A stretch of DNA of 64,000 nucleotides, taken from the NCBI RefSeq assembly GCF_011075055.1, contig NC_058145.1, positions 9,023,228-9,087,227 of the forward strand, given 5' to 3'. Numbering within the stretch: position 1 is the stretch's first letter; every line of letters starts with the position of its first letter. Positions 1 to 12,834 of this stretch are shown here, one piece after another. Source of the stretch: Mangifera indica (taxonomy: Eukaryota > Streptophyta > Magnoliopsida > Sapindales > Anacardiaceae). The notes under the pieces were generated by a model. It was given only the letters and a program-made list of their open reading frames with translations. It did no database searches and had not been told where the DNA came from. The translations under genes and the position numbers were made by a program.

Positions 1-690
1 GTTTTCAAATTTTAGATCTGTTTTTTGATATCTGTCATTTTAAAATTTTTAGATGTGTAATTTTTAAACTTTATTTCAGTTTTTCAATTTTTTTGAATTC
101 TAAGGTATTTCAATATGTAATTTTTGGATTTTAGATGGATTTTTTTGTTTTATCATTCTATGATATTTCAACATGTAGTTTTCGAATTTAAGGTTTGTTA
201 TTTGATAATTATCATTTTATGGTTTTTAGATATATAGTTTTCAAATTTTAGTTCAATTATTCAATTTTTGTCATTCTAGGGTATTTTAATAAGTAGTTTT
301 TGAATTTTAGATCGATTTATTATTTTTTGTCATTCTAGGATATTTCAACGGTTAGTTTTCGAAATTTAGGTCCCTTTTTTTATTTTTGTCATTTTAGAGT
401 ATTTTGAATAGTAATTTTTGAATTTTTAATGGATTTTTTTTATTTTTGTTATTCTAGGATATTTCAATGTGTAGTTTTCGATTTTTATATTCGTTTTTCG
501 ATATCTATCATTTTAAGATTTTTGGACATATAGTTTTTAAATTTTAATTCATTTTTTTGAATTCTAGGGTATTTTACCATGTAATTTTTTAATTTTAGAT
601 AGATTTTTTTATTTTTTTGATTATAGGGTATTTCAACATGTAGTTTTTAAATTTCATGTACCTTTTTTTATCTCTGATTTTATATCTGTT
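1..690. repeat. AT-rich tandem repeat, unit about 59 bp
   Basis: About twelve degenerate copies follow one another, starting near 1, 59, 119, 177, 235, 294, 353, 412, 472, 531, 585 and 641. Each unit begins with a form of AGTTTTCGAATTTTAG, continues into a T-rich stretch, and ends with a form of TCATTCTAGGGTATTTCAA. The array runs off the left edge, so its full length is unknown. It has no coding potential. It may be a minisatellite or the internal repeat of a transposon; the sequence does not decide which. Confidence 0.8.
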
Positions 691-829
691 TTTCATGAAA
701 TTCTTATAAACTTTAAATTTTTTTTACATGATATTTCTCATAAAAGAAAATGTGACGATAGTGAATTAAGAATATCGGATGAGGCACGACACTTTCGAAC
801 AAAGGTTACATGTCATGTCTAGCAAACCG

Positions 830-2000
830 CAATATCGAAGATTAGATCTATATTGACACTGGAGCAGTTGCGATTGTTTGAGAGGAGATACTTTTAGACA
901 TCTCCTTCGATTACTAGTATGGGTGTTCAAAACCAGTTAACCAACTAGTTTGTTTATTTTTTGAATTGAATTAAATTTTTGGTTTAGAAAAGTCATGAAT
1001 TAAAATCGAACCGATTTTAAATCGAACAAAAAATACCAATTAATTGAATCGAATTTTTAGTTAACCAATTTTTAAAACGAATTTTAAAAAATTATCAAAA
1101 ATTATTATTTTTTCCATTTTTTGAAAATATTTTCACTATTTTATTAATATTTTATTCAATTTTTTAAAAATTAAACAAACCGATAATTGAATCAAAAACT
1201 AATCTTTCTATATTTTTGAACTGGTATCTAAATTAATTTTTTAAATAACCTATTTTTTGGTTTGATTTTCAGTTCAAAAATTAATTTGATTCAGTTATCA
1301 AATAATTTTGAACACCTCTAATTACCAGATATCAAGTTCAGTGGACTATTAGTATACTTATTTCTGCTACGATAGTTATATCGGGACTTAGGTAGAAATG
1401 AGTTTTCATTCAAGATTAATGGGGTTGATGTGAGATTCAACTCATTCGAGTTTGCTCTCATGACTGGTTAACCATTCAGTCAGATCATTACACTTTCATC
1501 ATATATTCCACGCAGATCCAAAGATAGGATTCGAGATACTACTTTCAAGGATGTCAAAAGGTATAGTATCATAATTTAGAGCGTGTTTTCCCGACTAGAC
1601 CATAGGAGGATGACGATATCAATGTCGTCAAAATGGCCTTGTTGTATTGTTTGAATATGATGTTACTAGGGACTGAGCAATGAAAGAAGGTAGTTGTAAA
1701 GTATCTATAGTTGGTTGATCACTTGGATAAGTTTAATTCCTACCCGTGAGCTGTTTCGGAATGAAAAATAACAGTCGAATCAATATCCCAAGCGAGTAAC
1801 AAGATCTGGTCTGGTTAAATGCTTGACAAGCATAAATATGACATCTATGGATTCCCTCTTGCATTCTAGGTAAGTGAATATTTATTGATTATATATATTG
1901 ATTGACAAGGAAAAAAATTAATTGAATTTAACTATTAATGTTCATATTGCAGTATTGGATATATGAGACGATTAACACCTTGTACAATTAGGTGGATTTG
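830..2000 (+). pseudogene. DUF1985-domain gene remnant (Ulp1/MULE-associated)
   Basis: Several plus-strand reading frames match the plant DUF1985 domain, which occurs with Ulp1-like peptidases in Mutator-like elements. A frame from 1329 reads DIKFSG, then FSFKINGVDVRF and FEFALMTG before a stop. Further on come MALLYCLNMMLLG (near 1630), LVDHLDKFNSYP (near 1710) and HKYDIYGFPLAF (1831-1866). A GTAAGT donor at 1870 and a TTGCAG acceptor ending at 1952 frame a short intron, after which YWIYE continues where the family has a W.YE motif. Several in-frame stops and at least one frameshift rule out a working protein. A hAT-type MITE at 918-1320 splits the start of the domain, and the frame resumes after it. 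The peptidase domain was not found downstream. The family name comes from remembered motif order. Confidence 0.65.
918..1320. mobile_element. hAT-type MITE, 403 bp, 8-bp target duplication
   Basis: The left end TATGGGTGTTCAAAA and the reverse complement of the right end, TAGAGGTGTTCAAAA, form terminal inverted repeats. The flanks are ATTACTAG (910-917) and ATTACCAG (1321-1328), an 8-bp duplication with one mismatch, which fits hAT elements. The interior is AT-rich with repeated GAATCGAATTTT-like words and no coding. The insertion lies inside the DUF1985 remnant, so it is the younger of the two. Confidence 0.8.
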
Positions 2001-2766
2001 GTTGTTGTCCATACGTCTCCATCGATATTTAGGTGGCATATGTGAGATGCTCTTGGTTAGAGTCATATGGAAACTATATTCATCAGTGATAAGATATGTA
2101 ATTATTAATTGATTAGTTAATTGATTTTTTAATTAATGCAAATATGTTTAATTATATATCCGAATGAGTAAGATGATGTTACTTTCCCACTCCAACCATC
2201 ACTAATTGAGGAGACTACACCATGGTATGCTGATATTGTTGCATACATAAGTATGTTGGATCCCTAGTCCTCCTTATTCTTTTTAGGAGATGAAACATCT
2301 CTGACAATGTCACCTATTGACATACAGACTGCTAGTCTTAAAACATTTGACAATGTTCAAACCCTATTATAGAACATACTACATGTCCTATCATTAAAAC
2401 CCCAGTCATCGAGACCACACATCTTCATGGGTTTAAGAACCCTGCTACTGATCACCCCACACATGAGTATCTATTGACTGCATCACCCATTTTATCCCCC
2501 TTAGATGTTACATTGGTCTACTGGGGCAATATGATATTACATGAGATTTCCTATTTACGGAACGAGATGTCTATCATGCGAGAATAGATGTCTTCTCGGA
2601 TGTCTTGATTAGAGGATTGTGTGGCTCGTTTAAAGGATATCGTCACACATACATGACCAACTACAGTCGATCATGTGACAAAGCCACATCTAATTTATTT
2701 CTTTTATAAATTGTATTTACCCATTTCTTTAACATGTATATTAACTTTGTGCAAAGTACTCACGAC
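2001..2766 (+). other. Decayed continuation of the DUF1985-type element
   Basis: No intact gene is visible. Short plus-strand frames with stops can be read, such as PWYADIVAYISMLDP near 2222 and a polar stretch NEMSIMRE near 2561 that looks like a coiled coil. These are plausible remains of the same transposon-derived gene, but no domain is recognisable. Confidence 0.35.
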
Positions 2767-3230
2767 GGTGTTGGGAAGGCGTCACCTGTTGGCCTTTCGA
2801 TTTCATCACATCCCTCACATGAGGTTTGTAATTAATTGTTGTTACTATATTTTATATGAAATGTTATTACTATATTTTATATGAAATATTATTGATCAAT
2901 TTGTTATTATTATTAGTACAGGGTATTGGCTATGAGGGGGTATCGATTAGCCCTTCGGTTGCATCACCTCCCCTACCCCAAGTTTGTCATTAATTGTTGT
3001 TACTATTTTTTTTGAATTGTTATTGATCAATTTATTTTATATATTTGATTATGGTATTGGCCATGAGAGGGTCTCGTTTGGCCTTTCAATTGCATCATTT
3101 CCCCCACCTGAGGTTTGTTATTATTATTTTTTTATAAAATGTCATTGATTATTTTGTTATTAATATTCGTACAGGATACAGGCCATGAGGGTGTATCGAT
3201 TAAGAGTTTTCTATAGACACCTCCCCCGAT
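2767..3230 (+). repeat. Four tandem exon-like units of about 120-155 bp
   Basis: Units start near 2767, 2921, 3051 and 3171. Each carries a conserved block of about 60 bp followed by a variable AT-rich spacer. In one frame the block encodes a form of MRGYRLALRLHHLP, seen as MRGYRLALRLHHLPYPK in copy 2 and MRGSRLAFQLHHFPH in copy 3. The block is usually preceded by an AG (AGTACAG before copies 2 and 4) and followed by GTTTGT, so each copy looks like a small exon between splice-like signals. I do not recognise the peptide. Conservation seems stronger in the exon-like block than in the spacer. Confidence 0.6.
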
Positions 3231-5595
3231 TGTGGAAGTATCATAATTTTTATGAAATGCTATTGATCAATTTGTTAACCATTTGTTATTAATATTATTA
3301 TGTATATTTAAATTGTTTTTCCTTCTTTTCAAGATGAATGATTGTGGTTAATTGTTGAGATCCCCAACTCGAGTAAAAGGGTCATTGAAATTAGTTTACA
3401 AGGGGACATGTTACTAGAGGTTATTTCACAAAGAGAGCAAGATGAGGCATCATTTCCAATGGGAAGATCCATTAACCTAATTTGAGGAAGAAACGAACTA
3501 TTTCTATTTCATTTTTTAGGGCGACATTAGAATTTGTATATTTTCAGATATATTGATCACTTATACTATTAAATTACTTCTTCAATCTATCTTGGGGGTA
3601 CAAATGGTTGACTTGATAACAATGGAGGATTCCCCTGCCAAACCTCCCCATTTGTATGTCGATAAGGTAACATTAACTAATTTCAACATATTTGTTAATT
3701 AAGGTGAAATATTGAATTAACAATTTTATGTTATTTTTCAATTGGTGTGGACTGCTCATGGTAAGATCATCTGAAAGGGTTTGCTCGTTCTCACTCTATA
3801 TACAAATCCAATCAAACCGAGGGTGAAACGATAGATTTGGACCATTTCATCCTCAACTACATAGTGTGAGGAATCTTTCAAAATACATATACATAAAAAA
3901 AATAGATGTACAAATGATGTATCTATTTTGTTATACAAAATGTGTACATATAATTTAATTGTTGTAAAACTCAAGTGGCTACTTCTAGATCAATTCTGAT
4001 TCTACAAATGAAAAAAATGCAAACTAGAGTATGGATATGTTTACCCTATCTGTCAAATTTTTCTAAAATGTTGCTTGAATTGATTGATTATTTTTTGTAA
4101 CCATAAGTTCAAAAATAAAAGAATTAGATTATACAAAATACATTTTAAAACCCGTGTTATTAACTAAAAGAACCATCTTTTAAGGTGTTATAAGAAAAAG
4201 ACTAACTATTTAAAGATCACCAATTTGCATTCTAACATATTTGCCCCTCATAGATAAACCTTTTTCTCTTTTATTTCCCAAAATCTCTCAATCACACTTA
4301 CCAAAATCCAACCAAAAACCCATCGATCTCAGCCACTCTATTATCCCTTGTCAACATAGAATTCATAATTGTTGTCAAATTGTTGAATAAAGTTGTTATT
4401 CAAAGTCGTAGATAGTATAAATCGATTTCACATATATGTCATTGACATCCTTATGAATTCCAATGCATTTCAATTTTCAACCAAATGTCGTCTTTTTATA
4501 GTTTGCAAAAACCTTTATGAATTCTGATTTTCAGACCTTTGTGTTGAGGCCTAAAAATTGATTTCACATAAATGTTATAGACATTAAACTTTCAAACCCA
4601 AAAGTTTTGTTTACTATTTAGGCCAAATTTTGAAGATTGGGGGAGGAGGGAAGGTAAATGATGAAAATGGAAGCTAAGGGTTTTTCTAGTAATTTTCCTT
4701 GATAGTGTTAGAAAGGTAAATTTTGGGCAGTGCATGTCCAAATTTTTAAAATTGGAATCTAGTGCTATTTAAAAAAACTACAATAAAATCTCGTAGGTTA
4801 TATATTTATCAATTATTTTTATATTTAAACTTTGACAAAAAAGTGTATATGCAAAAGTTACAAGTTGAGGGGTGACTAAAATTTGTCATATTAAGATATA
4901 TGTCACCCCAATAAAGTGAAATCTTGGGTTTTTTTCAAAAAAGTTTAGCATGAGGGTAAATATAAGAATTTTATGAGTGTGATTGCTAGATTTCAAACTT
5001 TTATAAGTTTCTAGATATATTAGCGTTAATTTCTTGATAATAAAGTGCAATTAAGGAAAACTTTTTTATTTTTTACTTTTAATATTTATTTATAAGTGTT
5101 TGGATAAGTCAGAAGGTTTTCAACGTAAATCATAAAATTTACCATACTATGTCTTTTGTGTAATTAATTTCATAAAATGCTAAGGATATAATCATGTTTC
5201 TTTTGATCATCCATGTAGGAATAGGTAAAAAAATTACATCTAACCACGTTTCTTATTTTGTTGAGCACATAATCGTGTTCAAATTTAGTGTGTACAAGTG
5301 CCGATAAATTTCTTTTGAAAACATTATGTGCACAAATCCATCCGCTCATGCATGAGACAATCACCTCGTAAGTCTTTTGATCAATACTAGGTGAGTAGGA
5401 GAATTCCACCCTACACACCTAAGATAGTAGCTAGTGTAGTTTTAGCCAGATCAAATCAACTTGGTTAAATAAAAGGGCAATGTCTTATTGCGTGTGAGCT
5501 AAGCTTGTGCATCATGTTTCTTTATATCATGTTGAACACTCATATGCTTGTTATTAGAAAACACTCATGATGTATCCCCAACTTATTATGACCTT
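3231..5595. other. No gene recognised; AT-rich intergenic sequence
   Basis: Only short chance frames occur on either strand, including 72 aa at 3756-3974 and 82 aa at 5170-5418 on the minus strand. Neither shows a domain, a start context or splice sites. No clean inverted or direct repeat edges were found. Confidence 0.5.
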
Positions 5596-5599
5596 GATT

Positions 5600-5861
5600 T
5601 ACTTGACAAAAAAATTTGTCTCTAAATGTGATCTTTTTGTGATGAAATAGAGTTATTTCGGATGAAATCTACTTTATTTATGAAAAAAATATTTCGTCCA
5701 CAATGACTAGTTATTAATGACCCGTTTTTTCATAGGTTTTAGCAATTGTTAAAGCATACTTTTGACAATTTCATTTTTCATTTCGAATGACTTTTTAAGA
5801 CGAATTTTTGATTTTTTGGGACAAAAATTTTTGTCCCTAAATTAAATATTTGTTGTAATGT
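5600..5861. mobile_element. CACTA-like terminus fragment
   Basis: The stretch has repeated subterminal words built on a TTTGTCCC/TTCGTCC core and an inverted repeat around GGGACAAAAATTTTTGTCCC. It ends TTTGTTGTAATG, the reverse complement of a CATTACAACAAA terminus, close to the CACTACAA ends of plant CACTA elements. The matching opposite end was not found, so this is probably a truncated piece. Confidence 0.4.
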
Positions 5862-6571
5862 TGGATTGCCCACTTACTAGTATAGTGAATTTATGATATA
5901 TTTGAATTTGTTGAAAAACTTTCTATCAACACTGGTTGATTTAACAAAGTAGGGGCGTTAGCTAAACCTTGTAGAAATGGAGCCCCACCCTTAAGTTAAA
6001 TCTAATATGCATGCAATAAAAAAATTCAGATTAGTCAAAGAAAATGACAAAATCAATAGCTAAACAAATTGCTAAAAAAAATGAAGATCGACATGAAAAT
6101 GTAATGACTCCCTTAGATATCTCACACAATACTAACTAAAGATTGATCCATCATAATCGACCTTGTCAATTTATATTGAAAACCATTGATTAATTACTTT
6201 GCTTATATTTTTCATGACATATAAGTTGATCAATTATTGGTAGTAAAATTGCTCATAACTTGACAATGGGTTAGAGTGGTCGTAGTTCCAATGTAAGGCA
6301 ATAGTTATGGAAACTTCTCCCTAATAAGGTGGCTTTGAGGGGGCTTCGCTCTAAAGAATACCACTTATCTTGATAGGCTTTGATGAGGTGGAGAGTCTAC
6401 CGGTTTGCCTGTGGTATTGGTTAAGGTTTCTTCATTGGTAGTGGTGATGATGAAATTGCATGTTTAACTATTCTTAACACAAATCAATTTCAAATACTAG
6501 ATGGATTAGGTTTAAGTTTCTTTTTTCTTTCTTCTACTATGTTACTATTACTGGGTGAGTTAGGTTGTTTC
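5862..6571. other. No gene recognised
   Basis: This is AT-rich sequence between the CACTA-like fragment and the copia 5' LTR. A short plus-strand frame near 6300-6420 is interrupted by stops and has no recognisable domain. Bases 6567-6571 (GTTTC) are the left target duplication of the copia element. Confidence 0.5.
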
Positions 6572-8411
6572 TGTTAGAAATTCCTGATATGGGTTAATGA
6601 TAACGCCATTAATTGTTATTATTTTAATTTATAAGTCCTTTATGTTATGTGAAAATTTAATTCAATCTAATGAAATTACTTATCTTTTTGCATTTAGGAA
6701 GCTTTGAGCATTTTTGGAGTAAGTTGGGCCAAAAAGATAAAAAACTGGAGTAGATCTATTAATCTGGAAATTCCGTAATGCAGACTAGGCGTGGGCACGT
6801 GAAAGATGAGAGCAGAATTCGGAAAACAGATCTGAACGCCTAGATCAACTGCAAGAGTCCACAAAATATTAAAATTTGCTTCTAAGAAAGGGATAATTAC
6901 CAGCTGGAAAAGAGGATTAATTGAGCTAGATAAGGAAGAATATTTTTGGAGGAAGGATATACATTAAAGATACATATATTTTCCTTTCTTTTTGGGAAGA
7001 TATGTATTACTTTGCTTGATTGGATTAGGAGAATAAGATTGACTTTCAATTTCCAGATTTTTAGTAGGGAGATAATATAGATACTTTTATTTTTATTAGA
7101 GAATCATCAACCATTGTACTTATAAAATTAGAGATAAAAACATGGTCTACAGTGGCTGAATAATTTTTTTTGGTTGAAGGGATCTGAAACCATGGAACTA
7201 CAATGATTGTGAGATTTATTCTGTTCTTTAATGCATCTTTTTATTTATTCGAGTATTGATTATCTTTCTGAATTATTTGTTTATGATTGTATTGATCGAT
7301 TTCTAAGGCACACGATTAGTTTATCAATTAATATAATCTATGGTTAGTTTAGGTGCTGAATCCGTAATTGTTCAATCCATCTAATCGAAGTGGCAACTAG
7401 GTTTATCGTTTGCTGCGTCAGAAACTATAAATCATAGGAAAATAATCAATTAGATTAAATGCAACGTCGTACGTTTGAGTTGTCTTGCTTCGTTGGTCTT
7501 TCTAAATCGTAATGCTATTGTTTAATTAAATTTGAGATTGTATCCCAATTTTTAATCAATAAGGGTTAATTGGAGTACATGTTTTTGGTTAACTAATCGT
7601 AAGGAATGAGAGGTAAATTTAATACCACAACGAATATTTGAATAATTAATTTGATATTTTGTTTCGATGATCAATCGTAGTTCCAATGGTGGATGTGACC
7701 GAAGACCAAGGTTTGTTAAATTGATTTATTCCTTTTAGATTATTTTACTGAATTTTTATTTATTGTTTTTCATTATAATTTGCATTCACTTCAAAACCCC
7801 TCTTTATTTCTTTGTTTTGATTTATTTGTGACGACATACTAATCAAAGCTCTTCGAGGGAACGATCCCTACTTTCCTTTACTACATTTTTGTTGCAGGAA
7901 TTTAGGATTTTAATTTGGGTGTCAACGACAACACGTACCAGTTAACATTAACTATGGTTTTGGTTTAATAAAATCGGATAATTGAATAGTCCAATACCAG
8001 TTTATAGATGAACTTGAGTGATCAGTAAAGATAAACCCAATACACTTTAAAATTATGATTTGGGTGGACAACAGGAGTGTGGGTCTTAAAGTTTATTGGA
8101 CTTTAATGGGGGGTCAATTAATCTACTATAAATTGGTTAAGTCCCTACTCCAAAACCTAATATAGTATAGTTTACCTATTCAAAGTTATCATTGAGGAAA
8201 GTTTCTGAAGTAAAAAATCAAGTCACATTGAGAGGTGATTTTGACAAGGTAATTTTAGGTGATTTTTAAATGTTTTTCGAATTCAAATTGTGTGACAATC
8301 TAGATATTTCTAAAACCCTAATATTTAATTCAATATTTTATAATCTATGCATAGATTCTTGCAGATTTAGGATTGCATATTTTATGTTTATTTATGCAAA
8401 ATTATGTTACA
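6572..8411 (+). repeat. 5' LTR of old copia, split by a solo LTR
   Basis: The LTR begins TGTTAGAAATTCC and is interrupted after 6597. It resumes at 7946 and aligns closely with 14514-14932 plus 15823-15889. It ends TTACA immediately before the primer-binding site. Confidence 0.85.
6598..7940. mobile_element. Solo LTR, 1343 bp, inserted in a copia LTR
   Basis: The insert begins TGATAACGCC and ends ACACGTACCA, so it has TG...CA ends. It is flanked by perfect 5-bp duplications GTTAA at 6593-6597 and 7941-7945. The other LTR of the host copia element lacks it and serves as the empty-site reference. Its tail contains GGGAACGATCCCTACT near 7858, a type of phrase I associate with long LTRs of Ty3/gypsy elements, but the superfamily is not proven. 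No internal coding sequence is present. Confidence 0.85.
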
Positions 8412-8413
8412 TG

Positions 8414-8425
8414 TGGTATTAGAGT
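8414..8425 (+). other. Primer-binding site of old copia
   Basis: TGGTATTAGAG lies two bases after the 5' LTR. It is one transition away from the initiator-methionine tRNA complement TGGTATCAGAG used by most plant copia elements. Confidence 0.75.
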
Positions 8426-11400
8426 GAACACATTAGGTTATAGAATCTAAATTAAGGAATTGAAATCAGGATAAATTTTATAAAACTAGGGTTTCACTGA
8501 AAATCCAAATTAAGGTATATTTCTATTAGGGTTTGGAATTTAATTTCTAATTTAGAATTGAGAAATCAAGTTCTAGAATTAAGAACAAACATATTAAAAT
8601 TAATTCTGGCAAATTGAATTTTGTAATGGCTATGAAATTTTAGTGAATTATTGAAATTAAAATAAGAATTCCTTCTTTTTGAATTAGGGTTTAAAATTTT
8701 AAGAAAATTGAAATTAGGGTTTATTCAATTTGAAATTAGGGATTCAAATCGATTAATTGAACTCTGAAATTAGATTTTGAAAACCCTAAATCTAGTGTTT
8801 TAAGGATTGAATTTTAGTTTGAAAAAATTAATTTTGCAATTCAAATCATTTTTTGACTGAAACTGGATGTGAAACACCACTACATGCGACTATCTTCTAG
8901 CCATGATTTGAGGCAAAATCTATCTTTTCATTGACGTTTCTAGTGCGATCCATGTGTTCAGGCAGTATCATCATCGATTAGAGATGATTTTAGACTCTAT
9001 TAAGTTTCGGAAAGTTGTCACCAATGATCTCTATTGCCAGGAATTGTGGCATTGATTTGTCGTGCTTTTTTTTTCACAAAATCCAGCGATTTGATTTGTC
9101 AAAAATAAACTAGTGTAAGTCGATGTCATATCTTATATTCCTATAAATTGATTGGATGACGGAGGCTGGCGTTTGAATTGTTAGAGCGGTGAGGAATCTG
9201 TGATTTAAGGTTTATTTTTCTTGGGTAAGATATGGGTTAGGAAAACCTAAAAGACCGACTTACAAAGCCAACCAAATCATGTTGACTAGGTCAAGGTCAA
9301 ATAGTGTCGAATGCAACACAAAATCGCTCGAGTCCAATTAGCTTAACCCATTCACATGTGCTTGCAATACACGTGCTATGGCAAAACCGTGTGAGCAAAG
9401 TGACACACATGCATACCAAATTAGATATGTGAACACGCATGGCCCTTTTTCAAAGGTGCATGACCATGCGTGAAGGACATAAGTGGCATATGGAAGCATG
9501 TGATGGATCTTAAAGCGATTGATGTTGAGTGGGTTTGATTTTGAGGCCCGTGCAGCGAGTAGACTTCTTCATTTAACGCGTTTATAGTCCTTAGAGATAC
9601 ATGTAAGCTTAAGATAAGTGTGAATAAAATGTAAGATCTTCCAAAAGTGTGCTAATGCTTGTAAATAGTGTAATTAGTTCCTAGCAAGTGTATATACATG
9701 CATGAATGATCATTTGGATATATTAGTGTGTGTGATTGTCTTGTGAGAGCATTTAAAAAGGTTTTAAGTTTTCTAGGGCATACAAGTGTATGTGAAAGAT
9801 TTTATAGGATGCATGTAAAGGGCAACCCATGAAGCATATTGAGGGCTTATGGTAGCAATTATGAGGGGATAAAGGTTAGTTTAAGCATACATTGGTGAGT
9901 AAAGACATGTAGGAAGTGCAAATGAGTATATTAGCCTGTTATAATGTTTCAAGATAACATGTGAAGCATAATAAGAACATATGATCATTGCAAGTGAGAT
10001 CACACTAAAGGTTTAAGGATACACTTTACAACATATGAAAGACAAACAACAATCCATGACATGCATTAAGAACTTATGATTTGTTTGTGAATAACTTGAG
10101 GTGGCATATAAAGATATATCAGACACCTTATAAGTCTCCATCTGAAGGTGAATTGAATTTTTGGTTAAATATTATGGCATAAAGTACTCTCCTATTGTTA
10201 AGATTAATGAATTCAAATATTAACTTTGTAGTGTGTGGTTAGGTTACCTTATTAGATCAAAATTATTATTTACTGGGTTAGATGCAATAATTTAAGAAAG
10301 ATTGTTAAAGAAAATAATGTATCGTATCTTATGAAATCTTATTAAAGGTAATAATATTTAGTATCAATGGAATTTTTTTGTGAGTTTTCATGATGTTAAT
10401 CACCAAAGTGGTATATTATTGAGACTTATAAAATTTTCCCTTTGGTAATGATACACTAGTAAAATTTTAATGTATAAGGTTAATTTTGAAAATACATTAG
10501 TCATGAAGAACTCAGTACACTCAAAGGTGGTTGATTTTATTCAATTAACATGTGATTTCATATTAGATAGAGAAGGAAAAATGGTCTAAAAAGTTTTATT
10601 TATCCAAAGGTGATATTTCTTTCGAAAACCATATATTCTAAAAGTTCTTATATGGCTTTTAACCTTGTGTCTGGGGTCTTAATAACATGCCATTTTTTCT
10701 GCCTAAAGGTAATTAAATGATGATTATTGAGAATTTTTATAAGGTGTGGTTTATATGATTTCAAAGCTACTTCGATTATTGCCTAATACATTTTGTTGTA
10801 ATACTTAGTTAAGATTGTCAGAGATAATTTGGTGTTATATCTCATGAAATTTTAATTTTGGCAATATTATTTGGTCTTAGTAAAAATTATTGTAAGTTGT
10901 TAGAATGTTTAATCGCCAAAGTGATACATTCATTAAAGCTTGTGAAATTTCTACATTAAGTGAGAGAGACATTCTTTAATTTGATACATATAATTTCCTG
11001 CCCAAAGGTGGTTATTTGTATGTAAAAAAAATTGATGGTTGCATAAGGTGATTGTGGAATAACATTGGCGGTGAATTCATTGAAACTTGTGAAATTTCTA
11101 CATTAAGTAAGAGAGACATTCTTCAATTTGATACATATAATTTCCTGCCCAAAAGTGGTTATTATGTGTAAAAAAAAATGATAGTTGCATAAGGTGATTG
11201 TGGAATAACATTGGTCGTGAAAGTTTCAATTAACCCAAAGGTGGTTGTGATTTTTCAATTAACATATGTTTTTCCTTATAGTGTGAAATAGAGTAGTAAT
11301 CTAGTGGGTTTATCTGTCCAAAGGTAATAGACTTTCTAAAAGTTATTTGTTCTTTTTATTTGTAACCTTATACTTGAAGGCCCTAATTATATGTCATATT

Positions 11401-12830
11401 CTTTGTCCAAAGGTGATTATATGATGATATGCCTGAAACCCTCGTGGATAATAGCTTATAAGGTTTTAAGCTATTTATTGCCAATGATATTGCTTATTGC
11501 ATCTCATTTCTAATAGAATCCATTATTGTAAACAATAATAATAATTGCATAATGGAGGTCTTGAATAACTTTAACTCTAGAGAGTCAAAGACAAGTTTTG
11601 AATTTGCACTGTTAGTTAAGGATAAAGATTTGGCCCACGAGTTGATGAACTACCTAAGCCAAAGATAACAACTTTATGAATAATAGGATTTTTATGGTGA
11701 GTGGGAGAAATCCATTAAGTTAAATTGTTTGCTATAAAGGGTCCATTATCGATTATCGCATTAAAGGTTTATCTTAAACCATAAGTCTTAAGAAGTTCGT
11801 CATTAAGGTTACTCGAACATCTTACAAATTACAGATAATGGTTTAGTGAGTTATAAGACTTGGATAAGGTATGGTAGTCATAAAGGAGTCAAAGATCAAT
11901 GAGTATATGTTGGGTTTTCAAAGGCACCATAAGACTTATTTGACTTTAGTCAAATCAAGATTAGTATATGTTTTAGAATCAAATTTGGGGTATATTATTA
12001 ATCTGACTTTTAAATGCTCTTGAATAAAGGAAGCATAAAGTGAAAGAGTCTTTAACAGTAGGTTTGGTTGTTCAATTGATGCCCAATTATAAAGAAAAAA
12101 AGGCAATAATAAAAAATATTGGTTTTTCATTGCCTGAATTAGGTTAAGAGTTTTGGATGTGAAATTGATTAGTAGATAAAAGCTAAGTAAATGAGACCAC
12201 ATATATATGATTGAAAGTTGTGTGGACATTAAAGTTATCAATATAGGCATAATGGATATTTAGCCAAGATTGTAGGACTCTAAAATGACGTTGTCGTAAA
12301 ACTCAATCATGACCATAAAGTTATGATGATAAGAAATCGTGACTAAGTATCTATAGGGTAAAGTAGTCAAGGTGGCGTAGTATGTTCTCAATAAATTCAT
12401 TTGTGAATCTACGCTAAAAATTTGTTTTGAGTTTTGAATATGTTGAGAACATAAGCTGAAGTTTTGGTTGAGTTGAAGATAGTTCACTAGAGTAAAAATT
12501 TATTATCTTATTAAGAAGAGATTAGATTAAAGATAAATTTGTTGTTACGTCATTGATCATATAATAAATGAGTCAAATCCGATTGATATAGTTATGAGAA
12601 CTTTGATGAGAAAGTCTACTATAAAAAGATGATTTGCTATCATTAAGAATTTTTTTTTGTGTATCCCAGTAAGAGAGATTTTGTCATTAGTGAAACTATT
12701 GTTTAGAAGTCTTTGTGAATTATCAATTTGAAAGGTAGTTTTAAAGTTATGAGAAAAGATAAAGTTTGTGATTGATAATAAAGTATGAGACCCTATGACA
12801 TTAGAAACTCATTTGGATTAGAGCTATAAA
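8426..12830 (+). other. Leader, gag and early pol zone of old copia, unreadable
   Basis: Element order predicts leader, gag, protease and integrase here, but I could not recognise a continuous match. The phrase CCAAAGGTG or CCAAAGGTAA recurs at least six times between about 10.5 and 11.4 kb. The chance minus-strand frames at 11936-12250 and 12260-12487 have no domain and run against the element. Confidence 0.5.
10931..11220 (+). repeat. Tandem duplication of about 145 bp
   Basis: Two adjacent copies, 10931-11077 and 11078-11220, each start with a form of CATTAAAGCTTGTGAAATTT and contain TTTCCTGCCCAAA. They differ by scattered substitutions and small length changes in an A run. The duplication lies within the decayed interior of the old copia element. 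Confidence 0.8.
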
Positions 12831-12834
12831 ATAT

